This document shows positions 25,200 to 33,203 of a stretch of 64,000 bases of DNA, piece after piece. The notes beneath the pieces are model-generated. The model was not told where the DNA came from. It did no database searches and saw only the letters and a program-made list of their open reading frames with translations. A program made the translations under genes and the position numbers. Source of the stretch: CAYZJD01 sp964483455. GTDB lineage: Bacteria > Acidobacteriota > Terriglobia > Bryobacterales > Bryobacteraceae. The stretch's first letter is position 1. Each line of letters begins with the position of its first letter. The DNA lies in assembly GCA_964483455.1 (NCBI GenBank), contig CAZACK010000013.1, positions 1-64,000 of the forward strand. The letters run 5' to 3'.

Positions 25200-26376
25200 G
25201 CCGCAATACGCCGCCGGCCTGGATGCCGGGAGCAGCCACACGCGATGCCTGATCGGGCTCGTGGAAAACTCGCACGTCCGGCTGCTCGGCGGCGGCATCG
25301 CGGAATCGGACTGCTGGCTGAAAGGGCGGCTGGCCGACCAGCGAGGCCTGACCGAAAGCGTGCGCGGGGCGGTGGCGGAGGCCGAGCGGACAGCCGGCGT
25401 GTCGGTGGATTCCGTTGTGGCAGGCATCGGCGGCGTCACCGTGCAGGGCGCGAATTATCGCGGTGTTTACGAGATGGGCAGGCCGCGCGAAATCGACGCC
25501 GTCGATGTCCGCTACGCGGTCGAGAAGGCGGCCCGGGTCCAGCTTCCGTCGGACCGCGTTTTGCTGCACGTTTTCCCGCAGGATTTCGCCGTGGACGGAC
25601 GCGCCGGCTACCGCAATCCGCGCGGGATCGCGGGCTCGCGGCTGGAGGCGTTCGTTCATCTCATCACCGCCTCGGCGCAGGAACACCAGTCACTGATCGG
25701 GGCAGTCAACCATGCTTCGCTCGAAGTCGAGGACACGATGTACGAGCCGCTGGCCGCCGCCTACGCCGCCATCCTGCCGGAGCAGCGCGAGCAGGGAACG
25801 GCGCTGGTGGACATCGGCTCGCACTCCACCGACATGGTTGTCTACCTCGGCGAAGCGCTGCTGCACTCGGCGAGCCTGGCGGTGAGCGGAGACCACTTCA
25901 CCCGCGACCTCTGCCACCGGCTGTCGGTGAGCTTCGAAGACGGACGGCAGCTCAAAGAGGAGTGCGGCTGCGCCATCCTGGGGCTGACGAGCGACAACTG
26001 CGTGGTCGCGGTGCCGTCGCCGGACGACCGGCCTCCACGCGAGACCACGCGCTACGAGATGAACCGGGTCCTTGAGGCGCGCGCCCGCGAACTCTTTTTG
26101 TTCGTTCGCCGCGAGATCGCCAATTCCGGAATGGAAGAGGGTCTCATGGACGGTATCGTTCTCGCCGGGGACGGCGCAAATCTTCCGGGCATGTGCGACA
26201 TGGCGGAACAGGTGTTGAACTGCGAGGCCCGGAACGGGCTGCCCGCCGGCATCGAGGACTGGCCGGCGGATTTGAACGACCCGGCGTGGACGACGGCCGC
26301 CGGACTGATGATGTATTCCGCGCGACTGAAAGGCGAAGACGGCGAGCCGGGCTTTTTCGGACGCCTGTTCCGATGA
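25192..26376 (+). CDS. ftsA: Cell division protein FtsA
   Basis: Actin-like ATPase that tethers FtsZ to the membrane. ATPase motifs: GLDAGSSHTRCLIG (phosphate 1), ALVDIGSHSTDMVVY (phosphate 2) and VLAGDGANLPGM (adenosine). The C-terminal PGFFGRLFR is a plausible amphipathic membrane-targeting helix. The most likely start is TTG at 25192, with GGAGGG 9 bases upstream, inside the end of ftsQ; an in-frame ATG at 25171 lacks a ribosome-binding site. The product is 394 residues, and ftsZ follows after 16 bases. Confidence 0.92.
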   Translation: MGKPQYAAGLDAGSSHTRCLIGLVENSHVRLLGGGIAESDCWLKGRLADQRGLTESVRGAVAEAERTAGVSVDSVVAGIGGVTVQGANYRGVYEMGRPREIDAVDVRYAVEKAARVQLPSDRVLLHVFPQDFAVDGRAGYRNPRGIAGSRLEAFVHLITASAQEHQSLIGAVNHASLEVEDTMYEPLAAAYAAILPEQREQGTALVDIGSHSTDMVVYLGEALLHSASLAVSGDHFTRDLCHRLSVSFEDGRQLKEECGCAILGLTSDNCVVAVPSPDDRPPRETTRYEMNRVLEARARELFLFVRREIANSGMEEGLMDGIVLAGDGANLPGMCDMAEQVLNCEARNGLPAGIEDWPADLNDPAWTTAAGLMMYSARLKGEDGEPGFFGRLFR

Positions 26377-26392
26377 AAGGAGAGCAATCGAC

Positions 26393-27529
26393 ATGACGCT
26401 CGATGCGGACGCAGCGGGCCTGAAGTTCGAGATCCAGGACGAAGCCCGGACGGGCACGAGATTCAAGGTGGTCGGCGTGGGCGGCGGCGGCTCCAACGCC
26501 GTGGCGCGGATGATGCACGAGGGGCTGGAAGGCGTCGAGTTCCACGTGCTCAACACCGACTTGCAGGCGCTGGAGGCGTCGCCGGTGCGCAACAAGCTCC
26601 AGATCGGCGCCAGGGTCACCAACGGGCTCGGGGCGGGCGCCGATCCGGCGATCGGCCGCCAGGCGGCGCTGGACGACACCGAGCGCATCGTCGAGATCCT
26701 GGAGGGCGCCGACATGGTGTTCGTCACCGCCGGGCTCGGCGGCGGCACCGGCACCGGGGCCGCGCCGGTGGTCGCCTCGCTGTCGAAGGAACTGGGCGCG
26801 CTGACGGTGGCCGTCGTCACCAAGCCGTTCACTTTCGAAGGGCCGCGGCGGATGCGGCAAGCCGAGCGCGGGCTGGAAGAGCTGGCGGCGTCGGTGGACA
26901 CGGTCGTCACTATCCCCAACGACCGGCTGCTGTCGCTGCTGCCGCGCGGCACCAGCTTCTTCAACGCCTTCAAGGCCGCCGACGACGTGCTGCGCCAGGC
27001 GGTGCAGGGCATCAGCGACATCATCGTCACTCCGGGGCTGATCAACCGGGACTTCTCCGACATCAAGGCGACGATGCTCGGCATGGGGTTCGCGATGATG
27101 GGGACGGCGGTGGCTCGCGGGGAGAACTCGGCGGTCGAGGCGGCGCGGCAGGCGATCCAATGCCCGCTGCTGGAGGACGGCGGCATTCAGGGCGCGCGCG
27201 GCATCCTGATCAACATCACCGGCTCGAGCCAGCTCGGTCTGCACGAGGTGAACGAAGCGTGCTCGCTGATCCGCGAGGCGGCGCAATGCGAAGAGGCGCA
27301 GATCAACTTCGGCGTGGTGCTGAACGAGTCGATGGGCGACGCCGCCAAGGTGACGGTGATCGCCACCGGCTTCCGCCGCGAGGAAATCGCCGAGCCGCGG
27401 CCGGCGATGTTCGCGGAGCCGGCGCGCGCCGACGAGCCGGCGATGGAGGCGCCGCTCGTCATCGAGCCGGCGCTGTCGGCGGACGACATCGACACGCCGG
27501 CGTATTTGCGGGAGAAGCTGCTGTTCTGA
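26393..27529 (+). CDS. ftsZ: Cell division GTPase FtsZ
   Basis: Tubulin-like GTPase that forms the Z ring. The GTP-binding signature GGGTGTG is at residues 116-122, with VVGVGGGGSNAV and NTDLQALEAS upstream and NRDFSDIKATM as the T7 loop. The C-terminal peptide DDIDTPAYLREK corresponds to the conserved tail that binds FtsA. The 378-residue length is normal, with a short variable linker rich in Ala, Glu and Pro. It has an AAAGGAG ribosome-binding site at 26376-26382 and ends the dcw cluster. Confidence 0.97.
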   Translation: MTLDADAAGLKFEIQDEARTGTRFKVVGVGGGGSNAVARMMHEGLEGVEFHVLNTDLQALEASPVRNKLQIGARVTNGLGAGADPAIGRQAALDDTERIVEILEGADMVFVTAGLGGGTGTGAAPVVASLSKELGALTVAVVTKPFTFEGPRRMRQAERGLEELAASVDTVVTIPNDRLLSLLPRGTSFFNAFKAADDVLRQAVQGISDIIVTPGLINRDFSDIKATMLGMGFAMMGTAVARGENSAVEAARQAIQCPLLEDGGIQGARGILINITGSSQLGLHEVNEACSLIREAAQCEEAQINFGVVLNESMGDAAKVTVIATGFRREEIAEPRPAMFAEPARADEPAMEAPLVIEPALSADDIDTPAYLREKLLF

Positions 27530-27591
27530 CGAAGAAGGCCGGCGGTCCGGATGCCGGAGGCGAACGGTGCAGGTGTGCCATTGCCTTCGTC

Positions 27592-27614
27592 TATAATGGT
27601 CACCAGAGTGACCA
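27592..27614 (+). promoter_or_regulatory. -10 box and palindromic operator of the toxin-antitoxin pair
   Basis: TATAAT (27592-27597) overlaps the first base of an 18-bp perfect palindrome: TGGTCAC, spacer CAGA, GTGACCA (27597-27614). The palindrome ends one base before the antitoxin ATG. Such a site fits autorepression by the antitoxin/toxin complex. No clear -35 is seen. Confidence 0.6.
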
Positions 27615-27615
27615 C

Positions 27616-27891
27616 ATGAAGATCAGCACACTGAGAGAATTCCGGGACGGCGCCACGGTCCTGCTGCGCTCCAGTGAGCCGATCCTTATCACGCGCCGCG
27701 GCCGAATGGCCGGCATCTATTTCCCGGCGCAGGAAGGGTCCCTGCCGGTCGATCTGAAGCGCGAGCTGTTCACCATGCTCACAACCGAAATCGCGCGGCA
27801 GATCAAGGCGGCGAGAGCTTCGGAGCAAACGATCCTGACTGAATTCGACGCCTGGCGAAAGGAACGCCGTGCGCGTCGTCGCCGACGCTAA
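27616..27891 (+). CDS. Type II antitoxin, Phd/YefM-like
   Basis: A 91-residue protein with the Phd-type N-terminus MKISTLREFRDGATVLL and the beta-hairpin ILITRRGRMAGIYFP. The C-terminal half (about residues 45-91) is basic and helical and should wrap the toxin. It overlaps the start of the PIN gene by 23 bases. It is probably a DNA-binding autorepressor acting on the palindrome directly upstream. It stands just after ftsZ, but with its own promoter and no sign of a role in division. Confidence 0.8.
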   Translation: MKISTLREFRDGATVLLRSSEPILITRRGRMAGIYFPAQEGSLPVDLKRELFTMLTTEIARQIKAARASEQTILTEFDAWRKERRARRRRR

Positions 27892-28276
27892 CGTGTTGCT
27901 GTCGGCGCTGATCGGGGGACGAGCCCGAGCCATCCTCGTACATCCCGCCATTGAAGAAGTCCTCACAACCGAAACCGTCCTGGCCGAGGTGCAGGAATAT
28001 GCCGGCGAACTCGCGCGAAAGAGGCGGCTGGCGCCAGAGCTTGTTCTGCTGGCGGCGTCGACCCTGCCGGTAAGCGTCGTTCGGCGGCCGGTGTATTCGA
28101 GGCGGTTGAAAGAAGCCGAGAAGCGGATTGGCCGGCGCGATCCGGACGACGTGGATCTGCTCGCCCTTGCCCTGGAAGTGGAAGTGCCCATCTGGTCGAA
28201 CGACAACGATTTCAAGGACGTCGGAGTGCCCTGGTTCACAACCGCGGCGCTGCTGGCGCGGATCGGAGGCCTGTAG
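27869..28276 (+). CDS. PIN-domain toxin (VapC-like ribonuclease)
   Basis: A 135-residue PIN protein, the toxin partner of the preceding antitoxin. Acidic residues for Mg2+ are in place: Asp6 in VVADANVLLSAL, a Glu in TTETVLAEV, the cluster RRDPDDVDLLALAL, and NDNDF near the C-terminus. Expected activity is RNA cleavage, with inhibition by the antitoxin. It starts with GTG at 27869 inside the antitoxin gene, with AAAGGA 5 bases upstream. The WSNDNDF ending resembles the PIN_3/COG1569-type group. Confidence 0.83.
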   Translation: MRVVADANVLLSALIGGRARAILVHPAIEEVLTTETVLAEVQEYAGELARKRRLAPELVLLAASTLPVSVVRRPVYSRRLKEAEKRIGRRDPDDVDLLALALEVEVPIWSNDNDFKDVGVPWFTTAALLARIGGL

Positions 28277-28296
28277 TCTCGCACGGGTTTTCTCCT

Positions 28297-28909
28297 TCAC
28301 TCCAGTGGACCCGCGAGAACCACCCAGCCGGCCATGGCACAGAGCTTCTCATCCTGCCGCCAGGGCGGGCCGGCGCGCTTGCCCATTTCGGCGATTCGGC
28401 GATTCAGCTCATCCGGCGCCAGGCGGAGCGCGGCCGCGGCCAGTCTCGGCAGCTCGCGCTCCCGAATGGTGGAAACAGCCAGGTGGCAGGCTTCACACCC
28501 CGCCTTGAGCGCCTCGCGAAAGCACTCGCCTTCCGCCGTGTGGATCAGAACGTGCGAGCCGAGTGTCGTCGCCAGGTCCGGAGTAGGCCTGCCTGAGCCC
28601 AACAGGACACAGGCGACGGCCACCTCGAACCCTTGACCGGCCAGCTCGGCGACCGCATCATGCACTTGCGCCCGCGCCATGGCCGCGGATCTTGCGGCGC
28701 AGCGCTCGAGGTACGCTTCGGCATCCTTCGGCTTCAGCCCCGCCGCGGCATGGTACGGCTGCACCGAACCCCGGATGCTCCGGTCCGCCAGTTCCAGCCG
28801 GCGGCGTTCTATCACCACAGGAGCCGATGTCGGGCCGCCGCACCTTCACCGCCCAGCCAGAGTGCGCTCGAAATCCGAGCGCAGCTCGTACGTCTGCGGC
28901 TCCTAACAC
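28297..28909 (-). pseudogene. Conserved hypothetical gene broken by a frameshift
   Basis: The main frame (28818 down to 28297, 173 residues) contains blocks I associate with a conserved bacterial family of unknown function: VIERRRLELADRS, RGSVQPYHAAAGL, LIHTAEGECFREAL and GPPWRQDEK. The expected N-terminus, VRAALGFRAHSGWAVKV, is present just upstream but in another frame, so one frameshift lies near 28830-28850. The natural first codon seems to be GTA, not GTG, following AGGAG, a possible second lesion; a GTG at 28909 overlaps the end of the SDR gene. Function is unknown. It could also be an assembly error. Confidence 0.6.
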
Positions 28910-29772
28910 GGGTATTCCTGCATGGGCGCACTCGGGTCGAAACACGGAATGTAGCGCCCGTCCACGTCGGTGAAGCCGTACTCCTTGGCCAGGTCACACG
29001 CCCAAAGCAACTGGCCGTTCTTCCGAATGACCTTGCTATCCGCGGCCAGGGCGGCCACCGCACGCCCGATGTATTCCGGGGACTCGCTGAGATCGAAGCG
29101 GAACTGCTTCTTTCGCGCGTCGGTTGTCATGTACCTCAGCACGCGTTCCGTGCGCATGAAACCGGGATTCAGTCCCACCACGGCCACCTTGTACTTCTTC
29201 GTTTCCCGGCTCATGGCCATCACCAGGCGGTCGATACACTCGTGCCCGAGATCGTGCAGAATCTGCCCGCGATAGCCGCCCGGCGGCTCGTTGGGCGGGT
29301 TGTCGGTGACATGGATGATCAGGCCGCGACCCTGTTTCACCATCAACCGTGCGGCGTGTACGCTCGTCAGCCAGCACGCGTTCACCGTCTGCACGGTCTC
29401 GCGCCAGATGCCGGCGCTCAGTTCCCAGAATCGCTTGGACCACACCGGCATGAAGTTGGCTGTCCAGGCGGAGTTGGCGAGAACGTCGAGACGGCCGTGA
29501 TCCTCCTCGACGCGGCGGAAGAGTGCGGCCACCTGCTGTTCGTCGCCGAGATCGGCACGAACCGGAATGCCCAGGCCGCCGCGCGCCGTGACTTCTTCGG
29601 CAGTGTCCTCGACGGTGCCCGGAGCGCCGTCGGCCGGCTTCGGCCCGTCCCGCGACGTTCGCGCCGCAACATAGACGGTGGCGCCGGAATCGCCCAGCGC
29701 CAGCGCGATTCCCCGCCCCGCGCCCCGGCTCGATCCGGCGGTCACGGCGATTGTTCCCTTGAGTGGTCTCAT
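28903..29772 (-). CDS. Short-chain dehydrogenase-like protein with altered catalytic pair
   Basis: A 289-residue Rossmann protein of the SDR superfamily. The nucleotide loop TAGSSRGAGRGIA is intact, as are the Asp of ADLGDEQQ and the NPGFMRTERVL region. Related proteins read YRGN-x-x-YDLxKxxxxRL, with catalytic Tyr and Lys; here the same stretch is YRGQILHDLGHECIDRL, so Tyr is His173 and Lys is His177. Normal hydride-transfer chemistry is therefore doubtful. The start at 29772 (MRPLKGTIAVTAG) is preferred over the longer frame; TACACT 6 bases upstream suggests a leaderless message. It is divergent from the WYL regulator. Confidence 0.85.
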   Translation of the reverse strand: MRPLKGTIAVTAGSSRGAGRGIALALGDSGATVYVAARTSRDGPKPADGAPGTVEDTAEEVTARGGLGIPVRADLGDEQQVAALFRRVEEDHGRLDVLANSAWTANFMPVWSKRFWELSAGIWRETVQTVNACWLTSVHAARLMVKQGRGLIIHVTDNPPNEPPGGYRGQILHDLGHECIDRLVMAMSRETKKYKVAVVGLNPGFMRTERVLRYMTTDARKKQFRFDLSESPEYIGRAVAALAADSKVIRKNGQLLWACDLAKEYGFTDVDGRYIPCFDPSAPMQEYPC

Positions 29773-29796
29773 GGCTACAGTGTAGGCGGCAATTCC

Positions 29797-29811
29797 TGAC
29801 ATCCCGTGTCA
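29797..29811. promoter_or_regulatory. Inverted repeat between SDR and WYL regulator
   Basis: TGACA, spacer TCCCG, TGTCA lies midway in the 62-base divergent gap. It is a candidate operator for the WYL regulator; the short arms make chance occurrence possible. A TAGAGT box (29823-29828) precedes the regulator ATG by 6 bases and TACACT (29784-29779, minus) precedes the SDR ATG by 6. Confidence 0.4.
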
Positions 29812-29834
29812 TGTTTCGCTGCTAGAGTCGATCT

Positions 29835-30782
29835 ATGCGAGCCGACCGGCTGCTTTCCATCCTGCTACTGCTCCAGGTGCACAAGAGGATCACCGCCCAT
29901 GAGCTGGCAAGACGGCTTGAAGTCTCTGAACGCACCATCCTGCGCGACATGGAGGCGTTGAGCGGCGCCGGCGTGCCGGTGATGGCCGAGCGGGGGGTGG
30001 GAGGCGGCTGGAGCCTCCTCGGGGATTACCAGACCAAGCTCACCGGGCTGACCGCGGCCGAGATCCAGGCGCTGTTTCTCGCCAGGCCGGCGAGGGTGAT
30101 GGCGGACCTCGGATTGAAGCAGGAGTCGGAAGCGGCTCTCATCAAGCTCCAGGCGTCGCTGCCGGCGGAGGCCAGGCGGCAGGCGGAGTCTGCGCGGCAG
30201 CGGATTCTGATCGACACGCGCGGATGGCGTGACCCGGCGGAATCGATTCCTTGCTTGCCGGTGCTGATGGAGGCGCTCTGGCGCGGGCGGCAAGTGCGGT
30301 TTCTGTACGACCGCCAGTTCGGTGAAGCGGGTGAGCGGACCACCGATCCGCTGGGCCTGGTGGCCAAGGGCAGCGTCTGGTACCTGGTCGCCAATGTCGA
30401 TGGGGGAACGCGGACCTACCGCGTGTCGCGAATCCGCGAGGCGACGGTTTTGGATCAGCCGAGCAGCCGGCCGGCGGAGTTCGATCTCGCGGCCTATTGG
30501 GAGCAGTCGGCGGCGGAGTTCCGCGAGAAACTGCCTCGCTACTACGCGACGTTCCTGGCAAGCCCCTCGGTGATGAGATGGGTGCGGTATCGGGGCTGGC
30601 GGCTGGAGGAAGAACGACCGGACGGCGACCGCATTCGCGTTCGGCTTCGTTTCGATGCCGAGGAGGAGGCGCTGCAATTCGCGCTGAGCTTCGGCGGCGA
30701 CATCGAGGTGATCGAGCCTGCTGAGTTACGGGCAAAGGTGTGCGGCGGCGCGCTCGCGATCCTGCGGCGATACCGGGAGTAG
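29835..30782 (+). CDS. HTH-WYL transcriptional regulator (YafY type)
   Basis: A 315-residue protein: an HTH_11 winged helix at residues 1-60 (LLQVHKRITAHELARRLEVS, then ERTILRDMEAL) and a WYL domain at about 140-230 (LGLVAKGSVWYLVANV and YRVSRIREATVL), followed by a C-terminal WCX-like extension. WYL domains sense ligands, often nucleic-acid or small-molecule signals. It probably controls itself and the divergent SDR gene through the shared 62-base gap, an inference from layout alone. The ATG lacks a ribosome-binding site. Confidence 0.88.
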   Translation: MRADRLLSILLLLQVHKRITAHELARRLEVSERTILRDMEALSGAGVPVMAERGVGGGWSLLGDYQTKLTGLTAAEIQALFLARPARVMADLGLKQESEAALIKLQASLPAEARRQAESARQRILIDTRGWRDPAESIPCLPVLMEALWRGRQVRFLYDRQFGEAGERTTDPLGLVAKGSVWYLVANVDGGTRTYRVSRIREATVLDQPSSRPAEFDLAAYWEQSAAEFREKLPRYYATFLASPSVMRWVRYRGWRLEEERPDGDRIRVRLRFDAEEEALQFALSFGGDIEVIEPAELRAKVCGGALAILRRYRE

Positions 30783-30805
30783 CCCGAACCCGGGCCGCCA
30801 GCCAC

Positions 30806-33094
30806 CTATGGCAACCCAAAGGCGATGATGCTCGCGCCGGCGGCGACCGCCACGGACTGCCGCCCGTCCGCCAGGTACGTCATCGGAGATGCGCGCCAGT
30901 TCTGGTTGGTATGGAAGTGCCAGAGCGGTTTGCCGGCGGCTGCATCCAGCGCGGCGAACGCGCCGCTGTCGTCGCAGAGGAATACCAGGCCGCCGTCGGT
31001 GGAGAGTACTCCGCCCCAGGTGTTGCCCGGGCCTGTCTGGTGATACTCCCATTTGATGGCGCCCGTTTTGACGTCGATAGCGCGCAGGTGCTTCTTCGGC
31101 TGCTCGCCCGGAACCGCGCGCACGGCGCCGCCGTAGAACGACTTCCCTGGCTCCCACCACGCCGACGATTTGTAGTAGATGTTGCACTTCTCGAGCGCCA
31201 TCACGTAGAACAGTCCCGTCGCCGGATGCCAGGCGGTGGACATCCAGTTGGTGGCGCCGTCCATGGACGGGCACACTTTCGATCCCTCGATCGACGGCGC
31301 CGTGCCGGGCAGCACCTGGGGCCGTCCGCCGGGGCCGATGCCGCTGGCCCAGGTCAGCTTGTGTACGAACGGCTTGGCAAGCAGGAGTTCGCCATTGGTT
31401 CTGTCAAGGAGGTAGAAGAAGCCGTTCCGGTTGGCCTGCGCGAGCAGCTTGCGAGGACGCCCGCCGAACTCCGCGTCGATCAGCATCGGCGTCTGCTGCG
31501 CGTCCCAGTCGTGGACATCGTGCGGCGTGAACTGATAATGCCATTTCAATTCGCCGGTGTCCGGCTTTAGCGCGAGCACGGAATCGGAATAGAGGTTGTC
31601 GCCCTTACGCTCGTCGCCGTTGAAATCGGGACACGGGTTTCCAGTCGGCCAGTAGAGCAGGTCGAGCTCGGGATCGTAGGTGCCGGTGAGCCAGGCGGCG
31701 GCGCAGCCATGATCGAGCGCGCGCCCGGCCCACGTTTCCGAGAGCGGCTCGCCCGGCGCCGGAATTGTCCAGAAGCGCCACGCGCGATCTCCAGTCGCGG
31801 CGTGGTAGGCGGCGACAAAGCCGCGGACGCCTTCATCCCCGCCGGATGTGCCGGAAATCACGAGATCCTTGACCACCAGCGGCGCCGAGGTGGCGCCGTA
31901 ATGCTGGCGAAAGTCGGCCATCTTCACGTCCCACAGCAGCGCGCCGGTGAAGCGGTTGAGCGCGATCAGACGGGCGTTGTCCGTCACCAGGAACACGCGA
32001 TCGCGCCAGACGGCTACGCCGCGATTGATGCCGCCGGCGGCGTCCCCAATCACGCCCGGAGTGCGCGGGCGGCGCCAGTTCCAGATCTCGCGGCCGGTCC
32101 GCGCGTCGAGCGCAATCGCCTGGTTAACGTTCGTCACGTACATTACGCCGCTGACCACCACCGGCGTAACCTCGAGGCGCTCGGCGCCGCGGATGGTGTA
32201 CATCCACTTCGGCGCAAGCCCGGCCACGTTGCCGGCGTGGATCTGCTTGAGAGGGCTGTGCCGGTTCCCGCTCGGGTGGCCATGATAGGTTGGCCAATCG
32301 CCGTGCCCGAAATCCGGCGCGGCGGCAGATTCCGTGTCGAGGCCGGGACCGGCGGACCCCTCGGAAAGCCGGCTCAAGTACGCCAGCAGATTGCGCATTT
32401 CCTCGGCGGACGCCCGCACCGGCGGCATCAGCGGACCTTCTTCGCGGTCGATGCGAACAATCTCCCCGGCGAGGAGCAGGTGCAGCCGTCCTTCGAGATC
32501 CTGCAACTGCAAGTCGTAGTTGCTCTCGTTCTTGGCGAAGCCGCGGATCTGCGAGCCGTCGCGCAACGCAACGCGCACCACGCGATATCCCGGCAGGCGG
32601 CGAGCGCCTGGATCACGCAGTGATTGGCCGATCTCCGCCAGCGTCCGCCTGCGGCCGAGATTGGAAAGGTCAGGCCCGTTCGGGCTTCCCCGTCCTTCCG
32701 CGATGTGGCACGACGCGCACCGGCCGGCGCCGAAGAAGAACTCGCGCCCGCGCGCCGCATCTCCAGGCACCGCCCGCTCGATCGCCGGGGTACTCAGGGA
32801 ACGCACGAAGGCGACAATCCGGTCCATCTCCGAATCAGACAGGCGGAACGGCGGCATGCCCGCGTCGGGGATTCCCTTCCCGATGACATCCCGCAGGTCC
32901 TGTTCGGAAGGCAGGCGTTCACCCTCGCGCCCCGTGACGCCGGGCGCTCGCTCGCCGCCCATGCCATCGGCGCCGTGGCATGGCGCGCACCGCGCTTCGA
33001 ATTGCCTCCGGCCGGCCTCGATCAGGGATTCGGCGTCAGGCGCTTGGGCGAACCCGGCCACGGCCAGCAGAAAAGCAAGGGCAGGCGTTCGCAT
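30806..33094 (-). CDS. Di-haem cytochrome c / PQQ-dependent dehydrogenase fusion
   Basis: A 762-residue periplasmic protein with signal peptide MRTPALAFLLAVAGFAQA. Two cytochrome c motifs are N-terminal: CAPCH (residues 36-40) and CASCH (126-130), with candidate Met ligands in MPPF and MPPV. A small beta domain (RDGSQIRGFAKNESNYDLQL) follows, then an eight-bladed PQQ propeller from about residue 225, with HDVHDWDAQQTP and the final blade NWRASPMTYLADG. It probably oxidises an alcohol or sugar and passes electrons to its own haems. Typical quinohaemoproteins carry cytochrome c at the C-terminus, so the order is reversed. The substrate is unknown. Confidence 0.88.
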   Translation of the reverse strand: MRTPALAFLLAVAGFAQAPDAESLIEAGRRQFEARCAPCHGADGMGGERAPGVTGREGERLPSEQDLRDVIGKGIPDAGMPPFRLSDSEMDRIVAFVRSLSTPAIERAVPGDAARGREFFFGAGRCASCHIAEGRGSPNGPDLSNLGRRRTLAEIGQSLRDPGARRLPGYRVVRVALRDGSQIRGFAKNESNYDLQLQDLEGRLHLLLAGEIVRIDREEGPLMPPVRASAEEMRNLLAYLSRLSEGSAGPGLDTESAAAPDFGHGDWPTYHGHPSGNRHSPLKQIHAGNVAGLAPKWMYTIRGAERLEVTPVVVSGVMYVTNVNQAIALDARTGREIWNWRRPRTPGVIGDAAGGINRGVAVWRDRVFLVTDNARLIALNRFTGALLWDVKMADFRQHYGATSAPLVVKDLVISGTSGGDEGVRGFVAAYHAATGDRAWRFWTIPAPGEPLSETWAGRALDHGCAAAWLTGTYDPELDLLYWPTGNPCPDFNGDERKGDNLYSDSVLALKPDTGELKWHYQFTPHDVHDWDAQQTPMLIDAEFGGRPRKLLAQANRNGFFYLLDRTNGELLLAKPFVHKLTWASGIGPGGRPQVLPGTAPSIEGSKVCPSMDGATNWMSTAWHPATGLFYVMALEKCNIYYKSSAWWEPGKSFYGGAVRAVPGEQPKKHLRAIDVKTGAIKWEYHQTGPGNTWGGVLSTDGGLVFLCDDSGAFAALDAAAGKPLWHFHTNQNWRASPMTYLADGRQSVAVAAGASIIAFGLP

Positions 33095-33100
33095 CCAACT

Positions 33101-33119
33101 ATCGTTTCACGAAAACGAT
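33101..33119. promoter_or_regulatory. Inverted repeat upstream of the PQQ dehydrogenase
   Basis: ATCGTTT, spacer CACGA, AAACGAT lies 6 bases upstream of the dehydrogenase ATG, in the 109-base gap to the aldo/keto reductase stop. It could be an operator or the 3' hairpin of the upstream transcript. Confidence 0.35.
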
Positions 33120-33203
33120 CGTGCCGAACGCCTCGGGGACATGATGCGGATCGCTTCCCAGGACCGACCTCAGCGGGAGTGCAGCCGTCGCATACGAGAT
33201 CTC

